From Schleiferiaceae bacterium (lineage in GTDB: Bacteria > Bacteroidota > Bacteroidia > Flavobacteriales > Schleiferiaceae), in NCBI GenBank assembly GCA_030829675.1, contig JAURAE010000020.1, positions 1 through 15,244 of the forward strand: a DNA stretch of 15,244 nucleotides. The letters are read 5' to 3'. Below, one piece after another: positions 6,781 to 14,967 of this stretch (positions are counted from its first letter, which is position 1; the number at the start of each line of letters is the position of its first letter). The translations under genes and the position numbers were made by a program. Below the pieces are notes generated by a model. It was given only the letters and a program-made list of their open reading frames with translations, had not been told where the DNA came from and ran no database searches.

Positions 6781-9027
6781 ATGTCAACGATTGATTCGGA
6801 CCCAACAATGACTTCATCTGGGAGTAGAGATCCTGTTTCAGGGAATCTCTTGGCGAATGGCGTATTGCAATTCATGCACTACGTGTTTCCCATTGTCACC
6901 TTGCCTTTCGTTGGGCATGTAGTGGGATCAGAATCCTTTGGGGTCATTAATTACTTCAGCGTATTAGTTGGGTATTTCACCTTGTTTGTGCTGTATGGCT
7001 TTGACTTTTCGGGTACTCGGGCTGTGGCTCAGATGGGGGAGGATGCGCAGGCGCTTGGGAGGTACTTCAACAAGGTTCAGTCGGCGAAACTTCTCTTGCT
7101 TCTCATGGCAGGCCTATTGTATGCCATCCTCGTGCCCTTACTTCCCGAAGGGCCAAACCATGAAAAAATTGCCTGGTCTACGTTTGGAGTGACGGCCGGC
7201 TGGGCACTGATGCCAAACTGGTTTGTTCAGGGGATGCGTCGTATGCGGGCACTTGTGTGGATCAATGTGATTCCCAAAGTGATTTTCATTTTGGTCGTCT
7301 TTTTCATCATTTCGGGTCCCAAAGAAGCCTTTATTTATCCGTTGAGTATTTCTCTGTCCTCCATCATTGTTGCCATTCTGAGCGTCATTTGGGTACATCG
7401 CGCGTTCAAAATCCCGGTCCGGATTTCTTGGGACATGAACACGTGGCGATTGCTTAAACAAGAGCGATGGATATTCCTGTCAGGTTTAATAAATAATACG
7501 AATCAAACGTTCAACGTATTGATCCTTGGCTTTTTTGTTGCCTTTGATTCGGTCGGGCACTTCACCTTGGGATGGCGTCTGATGAATGTCACGCAAGTAT
7601 TGGTCATGTTCCCCATCATGCAGTCCCTTTTCCCGTTTATCGGGGAGGAGATCAAGAATCATATGGAACGAGGATTGATGCATTTAAATAGAGCTGTTCC
7701 CTTCATTTTGTCTGCCGTGGCGTTCTCTACCCTAGGAATGCTGGTAGTAGGACCATGGGTTATTGTGAATTGGTTTGGTGCCGAGTATGTACCAGCCATA
7801 CCCATTTTGCAAGCCTTGCTGATCGTTCCCTTCGTGACGAGCTCCAGCCATATTCTAGGCAATATTGTCCTGCTCAATCTCAATCAGGACAAAAAAGTTT
7901 TTCGGGTTATCGCATCCACGGCCGTCGTGAGTGTGTTTCTGAATATTGGCTTGATTGCCTGGCGAGGTCTGGATGGAGCGATCTATGCCCTCATAGGGGC
8001 AGAGGTTTTTGCGTTGATCTCCTATGCCTTTTTGTTAAATCGCTTGGGTATATCCTTCCTCCGGCCCCATCAGTGGGTTCCGAAGAAATTAATCCTACCC
8101 GTGGCTATACCCCATGATTTGGAACATGTAAACAATCCGCTCATTACTCTAGTCATTCCTACCTACAAGCGAATAGAGGTCTGGCCCAATTTGCTCCGAA
8201 GTTTGACTGTGCAGACGAAAATGCCGGATGTCATTGTGGTGGTTGACCAGAGTACAGATGCGCTGCATCATGAATTAAAGAGGCTGTGTACAGAAATGCT
8301 CCCACATGTCACGTGGAATTTCATCCAGTTGGCTACGCCTAATCGGTGCCAAGCCAAAGATCTCGGAATACACAGTGCTGCGGAGGGTATCGTTGTTGTC
8401 ATCGACGATGATTTATGGCTTCCAAAGGATTTTTTGGAATACTACCACACGTATTTGTCGCAAAGCCCGAAACAGGTTTTGACTACCCGAATCATCGAGC
8501 TGGATCGGCCTTTACTGCGAACGAAAAAAGTTCAGCGCTACACGTGGTATGGTCATTTTTACAATAACAATTATTCGCTTAAGCCTGCGGATAGTTTAAT
8601 CTCGGTCACAGGAGCATGTTTTGGCTTTGTCATGTCTTCAGATGTTCGTCATATTCATTTTGAGCCCGCCTTTATTGGGACGGGGATTATGGAGGAACCG
8701 GACCTTTCTTGGCAGTTGCTCTTGGCCGGCCGAACCATCGTTTACAAGCCGGAGGTAACGGTAGTCCATTTTCCTCAGCGAGATGGGAATGATGCGGCCA
8801 AAAAAGTGAATGCGGTGCATTGGTATGCGGATTCATTTTACAATTTTGGGCAATACCACGCGAAGCATCATCTTGGAATTCTACATTGGCTCCGCAAGCC
8901 ATACCTCTATGTTTTGGCCGCGAATGTGGTCTTTACCAGGGGCTATTCTGGTGGATTCTGGCAAAAATTAAAGAAGACTCATTGGATGCTCATTAGATAT
9001 CAAAGCGGCTATGTTGATTATCGTTGA
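6781..9027 (+). CDS. Wzx-type flippase fused to family 2 glycosyltransferase
   Basis: This is one uninterrupted 748-residue frame. Residues about 20-440 are a polytopic membrane protein of the Wzx/polysaccharide transporter type: an N-terminal helix pair, a conserved-looking WFVQG segment around 142-146, and many further hydrophobic segments. Residues about 453-700 form a GT-A family 2 glycosyltransferase. It begins PLITLVIPTYKR, has an IDDD metal/nucleotide-sugar motif at 541-544, and EEPDLSW (638-644) in the place of the acceptor/catalytic acidic motif. Wzx proteins end in the cytosol, so the fused enzyme would sit on the side where nucleotide sugars are. Flippases and glycosyltransferases are normally separate genes. 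There is no in-frame ATG at the junction, though a GTG at 8101 could allow separate internal initiation. The likely role is adding a sugar to the undecaprenyl-linked unit and flipping it to the periplasm. Confidence 0.9.
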   Translation: MSTIDSDPTMTSSGSRDPVSGNLLANGVLQFMHYVFPIVTLPFVGHVVGSESFGVINYFSVLVGYFTLFVLYGFDFSGTRAVAQMGEDAQALGRYFNKVQSAKLLLLLMAGLLYAILVPLLPEGPNHEKIAWSTFGVTAGWALMPNWFVQGMRRMRALVWINVIPKVIFILVVFFIISGPKEAFIYPLSISLSSIIVAILSVIWVHRAFKIPVRISWDMNTWRLLKQERWIFLSGLINNTNQTFNVLILGFFVAFDSVGHFTLGWRLMNVTQVLVMFPIMQSLFPFIGEEIKNHMERGLMHLNRAVPFILSAVAFSTLGMLVVGPWVIVNWFGAEYVPAIPILQALLIVPFVTSSSHILGNIVLLNLNQDKKVFRVIASTAVVSVFLNIGLIAWRGLDGAIYALIGAEVFALISYAFLLNRLGISFLRPHQWVPKKLILPVAIPHDLEHVNNPLITLVIPTYKRIEVWPNLLRSLTVQTKMPDVIVVVDQSTDALHHELKRLCTEMLPHVTWNFIQLATPNRCQAKDLGIHSAAEGIVVVIDDDLWLPKDFLEYYHTYLSQSPKQVLTTRIIELDRPLLRTKKVQRYTWYGHFYNNNYSLKPADSLISVTGACFGFVMSSDVRHIHFEPAFIGTGIMEEPDLSWQLLLAGRTIVYKPEVTVVHFPQRDGNDAAKKVNAVHWYADSFYNFGQYHAKHHLGILHWLRKPYLYVLAANVVFTRGYSGGFWQKLKKTHWMLIRYQSGYVDYR

Positions 9028-9259
9028 TGCCTCCTTCCGGGAGGGTAAAAGGGAAATATTGGAAGGGTATCCGCTAGAGGCGATGCCCAAGGTTGAGCAT
9101 TTGTCACTCGAAGGGGAGGGTGAGTTGTTAGTCCAGCTAATCCGGGATGAAAAGGTCTCCTTGGAGGAACTTCAGAATGGAGCGTTGTACATCTATGACA
9201 TAACGGATAGAAATCGCTCCAGTTTAGGGTATTTTGGCTCCGTCTTTTATCTCAAATAA
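9011..9259 (+). CDS. Small hypothetical ORF, possible gene remnant
   Basis: The 82-codon frame begins with ATG inside the last codons of the fusion gene (17-bp overlap) and reads to a TAA at 9257-9259. The product starts MLIIVDASF, which resembles the first beta strand of many glycosyltransferases, and continues as an acidic, soluble chain with no signal peptide, membrane segment or motif I recognise. The overlap, + strand and normal composition favour a real or recently real gene. The short length and the 60-120 bp of non-coding sequence after it also fit the remnant of a longer gene lost by rearrangement. Function unknown. Confidence 0.5.
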   Translation: MLIIVDASFREGKREILEGYPLEAMPKVEHLSLEGEGELLVQLIRDEKVSLEELQNGALYIYDITDRNRSSLGYFGSVFYLK

Positions 9260-9382
9260 GGTGAACTTTGTTATGGCATGTGCTGGTCTTCTCATAGTAT
9301 TTAGTCAAAATGCATCATAAACATGAATTGGAAGGTTTTTTCTGTGGATACAAAGTTTTCATGTGATACTTTTGCCGTTCTC

Positions 9383-9955
9383 ATGAACACCTACCTCCAG
9401 GGATTTTCAAAACGTGCATTGGACATAGTCCTTTCACTGATCTTACTGCCAGTCGCAGTTATTTTAATTCTATTAGGTGTGGTGATGGTCCGCTTCACGA
9501 GTCGGGGCTCTGTGTTCTTTACCCAGGAAAGGGTGGGACTCAATGGGAAACTCTTCCAGATATACAAGATTCGAACGCTCCACACAGGCGACAACGGAGA
9601 CCTGGCTGGAATGAAAAAAGGGGACCCGGCCATTCTTCCTGTGGGGCGTTGGCTTCGCCGCTGGAGAATTGATGAATTACCTCAGCTTATCAATATTTTG
9701 TTGGGCGATATGTCTTGGGTAGGCCCTCGCCCAGAGCGTCCCCATTTAGTGGCTAAGTATTCTGAATTGGATGCCACTTACGCCAGCCGTCATCAAGCTC
9801 TACCCGGTATTACTGGGTGGGCTCAGGTCCATTTCCCTGATGCGACTCCGGATGAAAATCTGATAAAGTTGCCTTTCGATTTGGAGTATATAGGCCGGGC
9901 AAACTTGGGATTGGACATCCGGATCCTATGGAAAACCATACTCGCAATTGGATGA
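9383..9955 (+). CDS. Initiating phosphoglycosyl transferase (bacterial sugar transferase, PglC/WcaJ-type)
   Basis: This is a monotopic phosphoglycosyl transferase of 190 residues from this start. It has an N-terminal hydrophobic re-entrant helix (about 13-34) and an FFTQERVG segment. Further on are KIRTL (62-66), the catalytic Asp-Glu pair in RIDELPQL (D97, E98), GPRPE (114-118) and a late LPGITGWAQV. The family transfers a sugar-1-phosphate from a UDP-sugar to undecaprenyl phosphate, the first membrane step of repeat-unit assembly. The extra N-terminal four-helix domain of long WcaJ/WbaP forms is absent. An in-frame ATG at 9323 would add 20 residues. I prefer 9383 because it gives the normal short N-terminus (MNTYLQGFSKRALDI). 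A perfect TAnnTTTG match (TACTTTTG, 9367-9374) lies between the two candidate starts, without a visible -33 element. Sugar specificity cannot be read. Confidence 0.92.
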   Translation: MNTYLQGFSKRALDIVLSLILLPVAVILILLGVVMVRFTSRGSVFFTQERVGLNGKLFQIYKIRTLHTGDNGDLAGMKKGDPAILPVGRWLRRWRIDELPQLINILLGDMSWVGPRPERPHLVAKYSELDATYASRHQALPGITGWAQVHFPDATPDENLIKLPFDLEYIGRANLGLDIRILWKTILAIG

Positions 9956-10839
9956 GGCTCTCCGTTGGTGCCTTATTTTCCATTTACTCAAAAGACCACC
10001 CAGAATACCTTTTTGAAGCCCTGTGGTCGGCCCTCCGAGGTCAGTCGTCACCCTTAGACGCATGTATCGGCGTCATTGAAGGAGAAATTGGGGCCGAATT
10101 GGAAAGGGTTGTCTCGGAATTTCACGAAGTCACATGGATTCGTATTCCGCGCACCAAAAATCCCACTGGGTTTGGCTTACCTGAAGCCTTGAATCGGGGA
10201 TTGCAATCGCTGAAGACGGACATCGTCCTTAAACTAGATACAGATGATCTGAACCACGAGGATCGGGTAGCCATCACACTCGAAATGTTCTCCGCGACCC
10301 CAGAATTAGTACTCTTTGGAGGGCAGATTCAAGAATGGGATCCGTCCTTTACACGGTGCTTTGGAAGGAGAACCGTACCCACGAGTCACCCACAGATTCT
10401 CGAATTCGCTCAATCGCGGAACCCATTTAATGGGCCGAGTGTTGCGTTCCAGAGAGAACGTGTTCTATCCCTTGGTGGATATCCACTGGTAGGCGCGAAT
10501 GAAGACTATGCCCTATGGGCCTCCATCATGGCGTCGGGCCATGTGACCGCGAATCATGCTGAGGATCTTGTTTTCATGCGGGGAGGCGAGGATCTCGTTG
10601 CCCGCAGAAGCACCCAACGCTATCGCCGAGGCGAAGAGGAGGCATTAAAATTCATTTATCGCACCGGTCTTTGGTCTTTCTCCCGATTTGCCCTGCATTG
10701 GTTGACCAAACAACTCATTCGCCGGCTTCCAGATTCATGGAATCGGTATATTTACAGAAATTTGCGCCAAACCATCCCTGCTCAGGTTCCTTTGATTTAT
10801 GAAAAGGCTCATTCAGCATGGAATACATTTCAACTATGA
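9952..10839 (+). CDS. Family 2 glycosyltransferase, AmsE-like
   Basis: This 295-residue GT-A enzyme opens SVGALFSIYSKDHPEYLFEA, the pattern of AmsE/WaaV-like glycosyltransferases (first strand, then a Lys/Pro-containing loop). It has GLPEALNRGL before the metal-binding LDTDD (D96, D98, D99), and GGYP followed by NEDYALW (183-189) as the acceptor and catalytic region. It would transfer a sugar from a nucleotide donor onto the lipid-linked repeat unit in the cytosol. An in-frame ATG at 9928 is possible. I chose 9952 because it overlaps the previous stop as ATGA, like five other junctions here, and gives the usual short N-terminus. Donor and linkage are unknown. Confidence 0.92.
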   Translation: MRLSVGALFSIYSKDHPEYLFEALWSALRGQSSPLDACIGVIEGEIGAELERVVSEFHEVTWIRIPRTKNPTGFGLPEALNRGLQSLKTDIVLKLDTDDLNHEDRVAITLEMFSATPELVLFGGQIQEWDPSFTRCFGRRTVPTSHPQILEFAQSRNPFNGPSVAFQRERVLSLGGYPLVGANEDYALWASIMASGHVTANHAEDLVFMRGGEDLVARRSTQRYRRGEEEALKFIYRTGLWSFSRFALHWLTKQLIRRLPDSWNRYIYRNLRQTIPAQVPLIYEKAHSAWNTFQL

Positions 10840-13208
10840 GAACTCGCTCCACACTCTTTGTTTTCTTGGCCTTTTTCTTGGCTGCAGCGCATTCGGCTCA
10901 AGCTCAAAACGTTTTCGCCCGAAAGAATTTGACCTCCGTATCTGTGGACAAATTAGGCGAAGAGGAAATACTTCTTTTCAAGCAAGGCTTTGAATCGAAG
11001 AATCTCACCTCCTCTGAGGCTCTACGTGATTTGAGTAAGAAGGGGATGTCTGAAGCGGAGCTGCGCAAGCTCAAGGTTCGCCTCACCCAATTAGGCCAAC
11101 TAGACCCCGGGGAACAGGCGCAGATGTTGACCATGCGGCTCATGCAACTGCAGGACTCTCTTCAAGATGCACAAGTTGATGCTCGCCAGTTATCCGGACT
11201 GGAGCGTTTGTACGCCTTAGACTCCAACGTATTCGGTGCCGAGTTATTCCGTAGCAAATCCATGGATTTTGCACCCAACTTAACGCTTGCAACACCGCCC
11301 ACATATAGGCTGGGAAATGGGGACATTATCTCCCTAACCGTTTACGGTTTTCAGGAGTTAAATGTAGACGTAGCAGTCAAGCCCGATGGAACGATCAATA
11401 TCCCTTATTCTGGTGTCGTCTCGGTTTCTGGGCTAACTGTTACGGAAGCCAAAGCCAAAATTAAACGACGTCTGGGCGCAAACGGCTACAATACCTTGGC
11501 CGACGGATCCTCACAAATGAGCCTCAGCCTGAAGGAAATCCGGAGCGTAGATATCACGGTGATCGGTGCGAAGATCCCCGGGCGCTATACGGTTCCAGGA
11601 ATCGCCTCGCCGTATCACGTGCTGCACTTGGCTTCTGGCCCGGCTGCCATGGGATCTTACCGGAGCATATTCCACCTAAGGAATGGGGAGATTGTCGGAG
11701 AAATAGATTTGTACGAGCTCTTGGGGAAAGGAACCAAGAATGACGACCTGCGATTGGAAGATGGGGATGTTATTTTTATCCCACCACATTCTGGACGAAT
11801 AAGTCTCGACGGCGAGTTCAAACGGGCACGTACGTTCGAAATGCGGCCCGGGGAGACCTTCCAAGACATTTTCGCTCTCTCTGGTGGTTTCACCGAACAA
11901 GCTTTCAAACAGCAGATATTTGTAGAGCGCATTACGGACGTTGGATTTGAAGCTCAAACGCTCTTGCCTCAAGGATTTGCAGAATTCCAACTGCAACCCG
12001 GTGATCGATTCGTAGCGGACACTTTGAATGATCGTTTTCGCAATCGAATTGCGCTGACAGGGGCGGTGCAATCCACGGGATATTTTGGCCTCCACCATTC
12101 GTCAATGACCTTGGGTCAGTTGGTACAAATGGCTGGTGGATTTCGGGAAGACGCAGTTCGTGATATGGCGGTCATTTCGAGACAAGACAGCACAGGAAAG
12201 CGGGCATATGCCTCCATATACGGAGATTTAGGGTCGTTTGTTTTATCCGAGGGGGATTCCATTCTCATCCCTCAAACGTCGTATTTTATCCGAAAGGAGT
12301 TTGTTCAAGTGTCCGGTGAAGTGAACAATCCAGGCGAACTTCGTTGGGCCGAGGGGTTGACAGTCTGGGATGCTATTTTACTTTCGGGGGGTTTCTCGGA
12401 TGATGCGGACACGCGTACTCTCGAATATTCGACCAAAGGGGACTTCGGGAGATCCTATCGCAGCATGATGCTCGATGAGGAAAGTGCCAAATCTCAGCGC
12501 GTTCAGGCAGGGGATCTCATTTCTGTCAAGCGGACGCGCCTAAGGGAACAGGTAGCTTCAGTCACGCTGGAAGGCGAGGTAGCGAATCAGGGCGCCTACG
12601 GATTAACATCCCCCTTTGAGAATCTGCAAGACGTCCTGTCGCGCGCAGGGGGTTTGACGACCTATGCAGACCCCTATGGAGCCTATGTAGTGCGTCAGGT
12701 GAAATTAAATGTGAGCGACAGCGCGGTAGGGATGGGCAAAAACGCCTTTGCATTGCGCGGCGAGCTGTATTCTTTTGATACCATCGCTATTTCGGTCATG
12801 GCGCTTCAGGGTCGGACGCCTTTTACCTTGGAAAATCGCGACCAAGTATACATTAGTGCTCAGACAACGAGCATCAAAATTGGAGGTGAGGTTTACGCGC
12901 CGAAGCGGGTTTCATATCAAGCCAATATGGGATTTAACGCCTACCTCCGTTTGGGAGGAGGGGTGACCCAAGAAGGGAATAATCGACGGGCCTATGTGGT
13001 GTATCCCAATGGTCTTTCCAAGGCAACACGGCGATTTGGCCTCTGGCTGATTCGTCCTGAGGTCGTTCCGGGATCCCAAATCGTTGTCCCCCAAAAGCCA
13101 TTGCGTTCTCAAGAAGGCTGGGGCCCTGGAGAGTTGTCGGCACTCACCGGAACCTTGGCGTCGATAAGTACCATGACCATTGCCATCGTTCAGCTACTCA
13201 AACCATGA
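10836..13208 (+). CDS. Polysaccharide export outer-membrane protein (Wza/OPX-type, six SLBB repeats)
   Basis: From the ATG that overlaps the previous stop (ATGA), the protein has 790 residues and a clear signal peptide (basic MRTR, hydrophobic core, cleavage after AQA at 21-23). There is no lipobox cysteine, unlike Wza of enterobacteria. An N-terminal helical, charged region (about 30-140) precedes a Poly_export domain starting YRLGNGDIISLTVYGF (157). Six SLBB-like modules follow, with turns beginning near 242, 324, 407, 492, 578 and 682 (for example VSGEVNNPGEL and LEGEVANQGAY). A hydrophobic segment near the C-terminus (about 768-788) fits the alpha-helical outer-membrane anchor of this class. 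The role is the periplasm-spanning/outer-membrane channel for the polymer, working with the Wzz-type protein encoded next. An alternative ATG at 10818 would add six residues and spoil the signal peptide start. Confidence 0.93.
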   Translation: MRTRSTLFVFLAFFLAAAHSAQAQNVFARKNLTSVSVDKLGEEEILLFKQGFESKNLTSSEALRDLSKKGMSEAELRKLKVRLTQLGQLDPGEQAQMLTMRLMQLQDSLQDAQVDARQLSGLERLYALDSNVFGAELFRSKSMDFAPNLTLATPPTYRLGNGDIISLTVYGFQELNVDVAVKPDGTINIPYSGVVSVSGLTVTEAKAKIKRRLGANGYNTLADGSSQMSLSLKEIRSVDITVIGAKIPGRYTVPGIASPYHVLHLASGPAAMGSYRSIFHLRNGEIVGEIDLYELLGKGTKNDDLRLEDGDVIFIPPHSGRISLDGEFKRARTFEMRPGETFQDIFALSGGFTEQAFKQQIFVERITDVGFEAQTLLPQGFAEFQLQPGDRFVADTLNDRFRNRIALTGAVQSTGYFGLHHSSMTLGQLVQMAGGFREDAVRDMAVISRQDSTGKRAYASIYGDLGSFVLSEGDSILIPQTSYFIRKEFVQVSGEVNNPGELRWAEGLTVWDAILLSGGFSDDADTRTLEYSTKGDFGRSYRSMMLDEESAKSQRVQAGDLISVKRTRLREQVASVTLEGEVANQGAYGLTSPFENLQDVLSRAGGLTTYADPYGAYVVRQVKLNVSDSAVGMGKNAFALRGELYSFDTIAISVMALQGRTPFTLENRDQVYISAQTTSIKIGGEVYAPKRVSYQANMGFNAYLRLGGGVTQEGNNRRAYVVYPNGLSKATRRFGLWLIRPEVVPGSQIVVPQKPLRSQEGWGPGELSALTGTLASISTMTIAIVQLLKP

Positions 13209-14242
13209 CACAGCATAGCATTAAGACTCTTGTTGCCGGCCAGAGCACCCTGGGACAATGGGCGCTTTCTATGTTAGGCATTGGTTCTGCCCTTCGCAAA
13301 CGTTGGAAATGGTGGCTCTTAATCACCTTGATGGGTATGGCTGCCGGCCTGGTCTATGGCTATATGCATCCCCAGAAGTTTAAAGCCACGCTCATTATCG
13401 CGGTAGAAGACGACGACTCCAATGGATGGCAGAATCTGTTGCAGCAATTTGGGATAGATGTCGGAGGGAATAATCCTGGGGGAATTTTCAAAGGAGAATC
13501 CTTGGTGCGGTTATTCACTACCCGAAACCAGGTAGAGCGGACCCTCCTTCAAGAGGTCACTTTTGCGGACGGTAAAACAGAAATTCTAGCCAACCGCATT
13601 TTTCAACAAACGCCCTTCGCCGAAAAGGCGATTTTTTCGGATTTGACATTTACCGAGGACCGCAAAACTTTTAGCCCTCTTCAAGACTCGGCGTTGATGC
13701 TGCTTTACCACTACACGGTCGAGGAGGTCATTGCCGCAGATAAGCCGGAGCGTAAGTTGAGCCTCATCCAACTCACCGCTGTTCACCCGGACAAATATGT
13801 GGCAAAGGCCATCACGGAGGAGCTGATTGAACAGACATCGGAATACTATGTGGAGTTGCTTACCAAAAAGGCGCGCTTGAACATGAAAGTGCTTCAACGC
13901 GAAGCGGATTCTGTCCGCATCCTGATGAATGCGAATTTGACGAATAGCGCGAGCTCTACGGACTTGAATATTAACCCCAACCGGGCCTCCCTGCGCATTG
14001 ATCAAAACAGAGCGTTGGTTGAGTTGCAAGTCAGTGTGGCCTTGTATGGCGAAATCATCAAGAATTTGAAGTTGGCCGAAATCGGCCTACGTAAGCAAAC
14101 TCCGATTATCCAAATTGTCGATGTCCCACAATTTCCCTTACCCAAAGTTGGGCTTCTCCTTTGGCAGTGGTCCTTCATCGTCGGATTTGGTTGCTCTCTG
14201 GCCTTCATTCTTTTTGTTTCGCTGCTTCCCAACGAAGAATGA
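13205..14242 (+). CDS. Wzz-type chain-length determinant / polysaccharide co-polymerase
   Basis: This 345-residue inner-membrane protein has one membrane segment near the N-terminus (about 36-54, after a basic RKRWKW) and one near the C-terminus (about 317-341). They flank a periplasmic domain of about 260 residues with helical, charged content: the Wzz layout. The second segment is followed by only four residues, so no BY-type tyrosine kinase domain or Tyr-rich tail is attached, and none is encoded elsewhere in the window. The family sets polymer length and contacts the export channel. The gene follows the SLBB protein gene with an ATGA overlap, the usual partnership. The start is supported by the overlap. 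Confidence 0.9.
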   Translation: MTQHSIKTLVAGQSTLGQWALSMLGIGSALRKRWKWWLLITLMGMAAGLVYGYMHPQKFKATLIIAVEDDDSNGWQNLLQQFGIDVGGNNPGGIFKGESLVRLFTTRNQVERTLLQEVTFADGKTEILANRIFQQTPFAEKAIFSDLTFTEDRKTFSPLQDSALMLLYHYTVEEVIAADKPERKLSLIQLTAVHPDKYVAKAITEELIEQTSEYYVELLTKKARLNMKVLQREADSVRILMNANLTNSASSTDLNINPNRASLRIDQNRALVELQVSVALYGEIIKNLKLAEIGLRKQTPIIQIVDVPQFPLPKVGLLLWQWSFIVGFGCSLAFILFVSLLPNEE

Positions 14243-14967
14243 ACCCGTCCACCCAATGGGCTCTACTTGTAGCCTATGGCTACACCGAAGAAAAGCGTGA
14301 CGCATGGCTCCGCTTTCTGCATCAAGCGGGTTTCTCCACTGAATTCAGCGTAGTGCTTGATAATCAAACACCGGTTTTGCCGGGTGTATTGCCTGGAAGC
14401 AATCGACAATACGAGTTTTCAGGGTACCGGGAAATTCTTTCCCATATCTCGGATCGCTTGCAACCCGCGGATCAGGTATTCCTCTTCAACGATAGCCTAT
14501 TTACGCACCATTGGGTGACCGGTTGGGCGCGGCTAATCGCTCAACGGCGCTTTGCAGATCTGGTCACGGGTGATATCCGTCATGAACCTGTCCTGTTCGA
14601 AGGTCGACCGCTTACCATCTTAGCTTCATGGCATTTTGCCCTCCGAGGCACCGAAGCCCTTCAACTCCTGCAATCGGGCGTCGAAAAAGTCCTGGACGTG
14701 TTTGAGCAGCCCATAGACGAAACAGCCTACCAGGACTACCTGGCCAAATACTTAGAGCCACGCTGGTGGAGAGGCTACACACGCGTCCTAACCCCCGAAG
14801 CGCGGAAGGTGAAAGAGCAATGCATCTGGGCCGAGCATCGCCTCAGTCGTTACATTGAGAAAGAAAACGGAATCCATGCGTATCCCGGAAAAATCTACCC
14901 TTGGGTGCATCGAGTCGATCGACTTTTGGCCGCTAAGCGTCGAATTCAGCATCTTTGGAAGGCATGA
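14239..14967 (+). CDS. Unknown cytosolic protein, possible glycosyltransferase
   Basis: This 242-residue soluble protein has no signal peptide or membrane segment. I do not recognise the family with certainty. WALLVAYGY at the start could be a first beta strand. DQVFLFNDSLF (N84, D85, S86 in the middle) resembles the strand-plus-NDS motif of rhamnan-synthesis-type and other GT-A-like enzymes, and the C-terminal third is rich in W, R, Y and H. The place between a chain-length protein and a candidate polymerase, with ATGA overlaps on both sides, argues for a role in the same polysaccharide. An open frame extends upstream to an ATG at 14161 inside the Wzz gene. I prefer 14239 because of the overlap pattern. 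Confidence 0.75.
   Translation: MNPSTQWALLVAYGYTEEKRDAWLRFLHQAGFSTEFSVVLDNQTPVLPGVLPGSNRQYEFSGYREILSHISDRLQPADQVFLFNDSLFTHHWVTGWARLIAQRRFADLVTGDIRHEPVLFEGRPLTILASWHFALRGTEALQLLQSGVEKVLDVFEQPIDETAYQDYLAKYLEPRWWRGYTRVLTPEARKVKEQCIWAEHRLSRYIEKENGIHAYPGKIYPWVHRVDRLLAAKRRIQHLWKA

Noticed and set aside
9011..9259. Small ORF as a frameshifted continuation of the fused glycosyltransferase
   Set aside because: The glycosyltransferase already reaches a natural length and stop at 9027, and the small ORF does not continue its fold.
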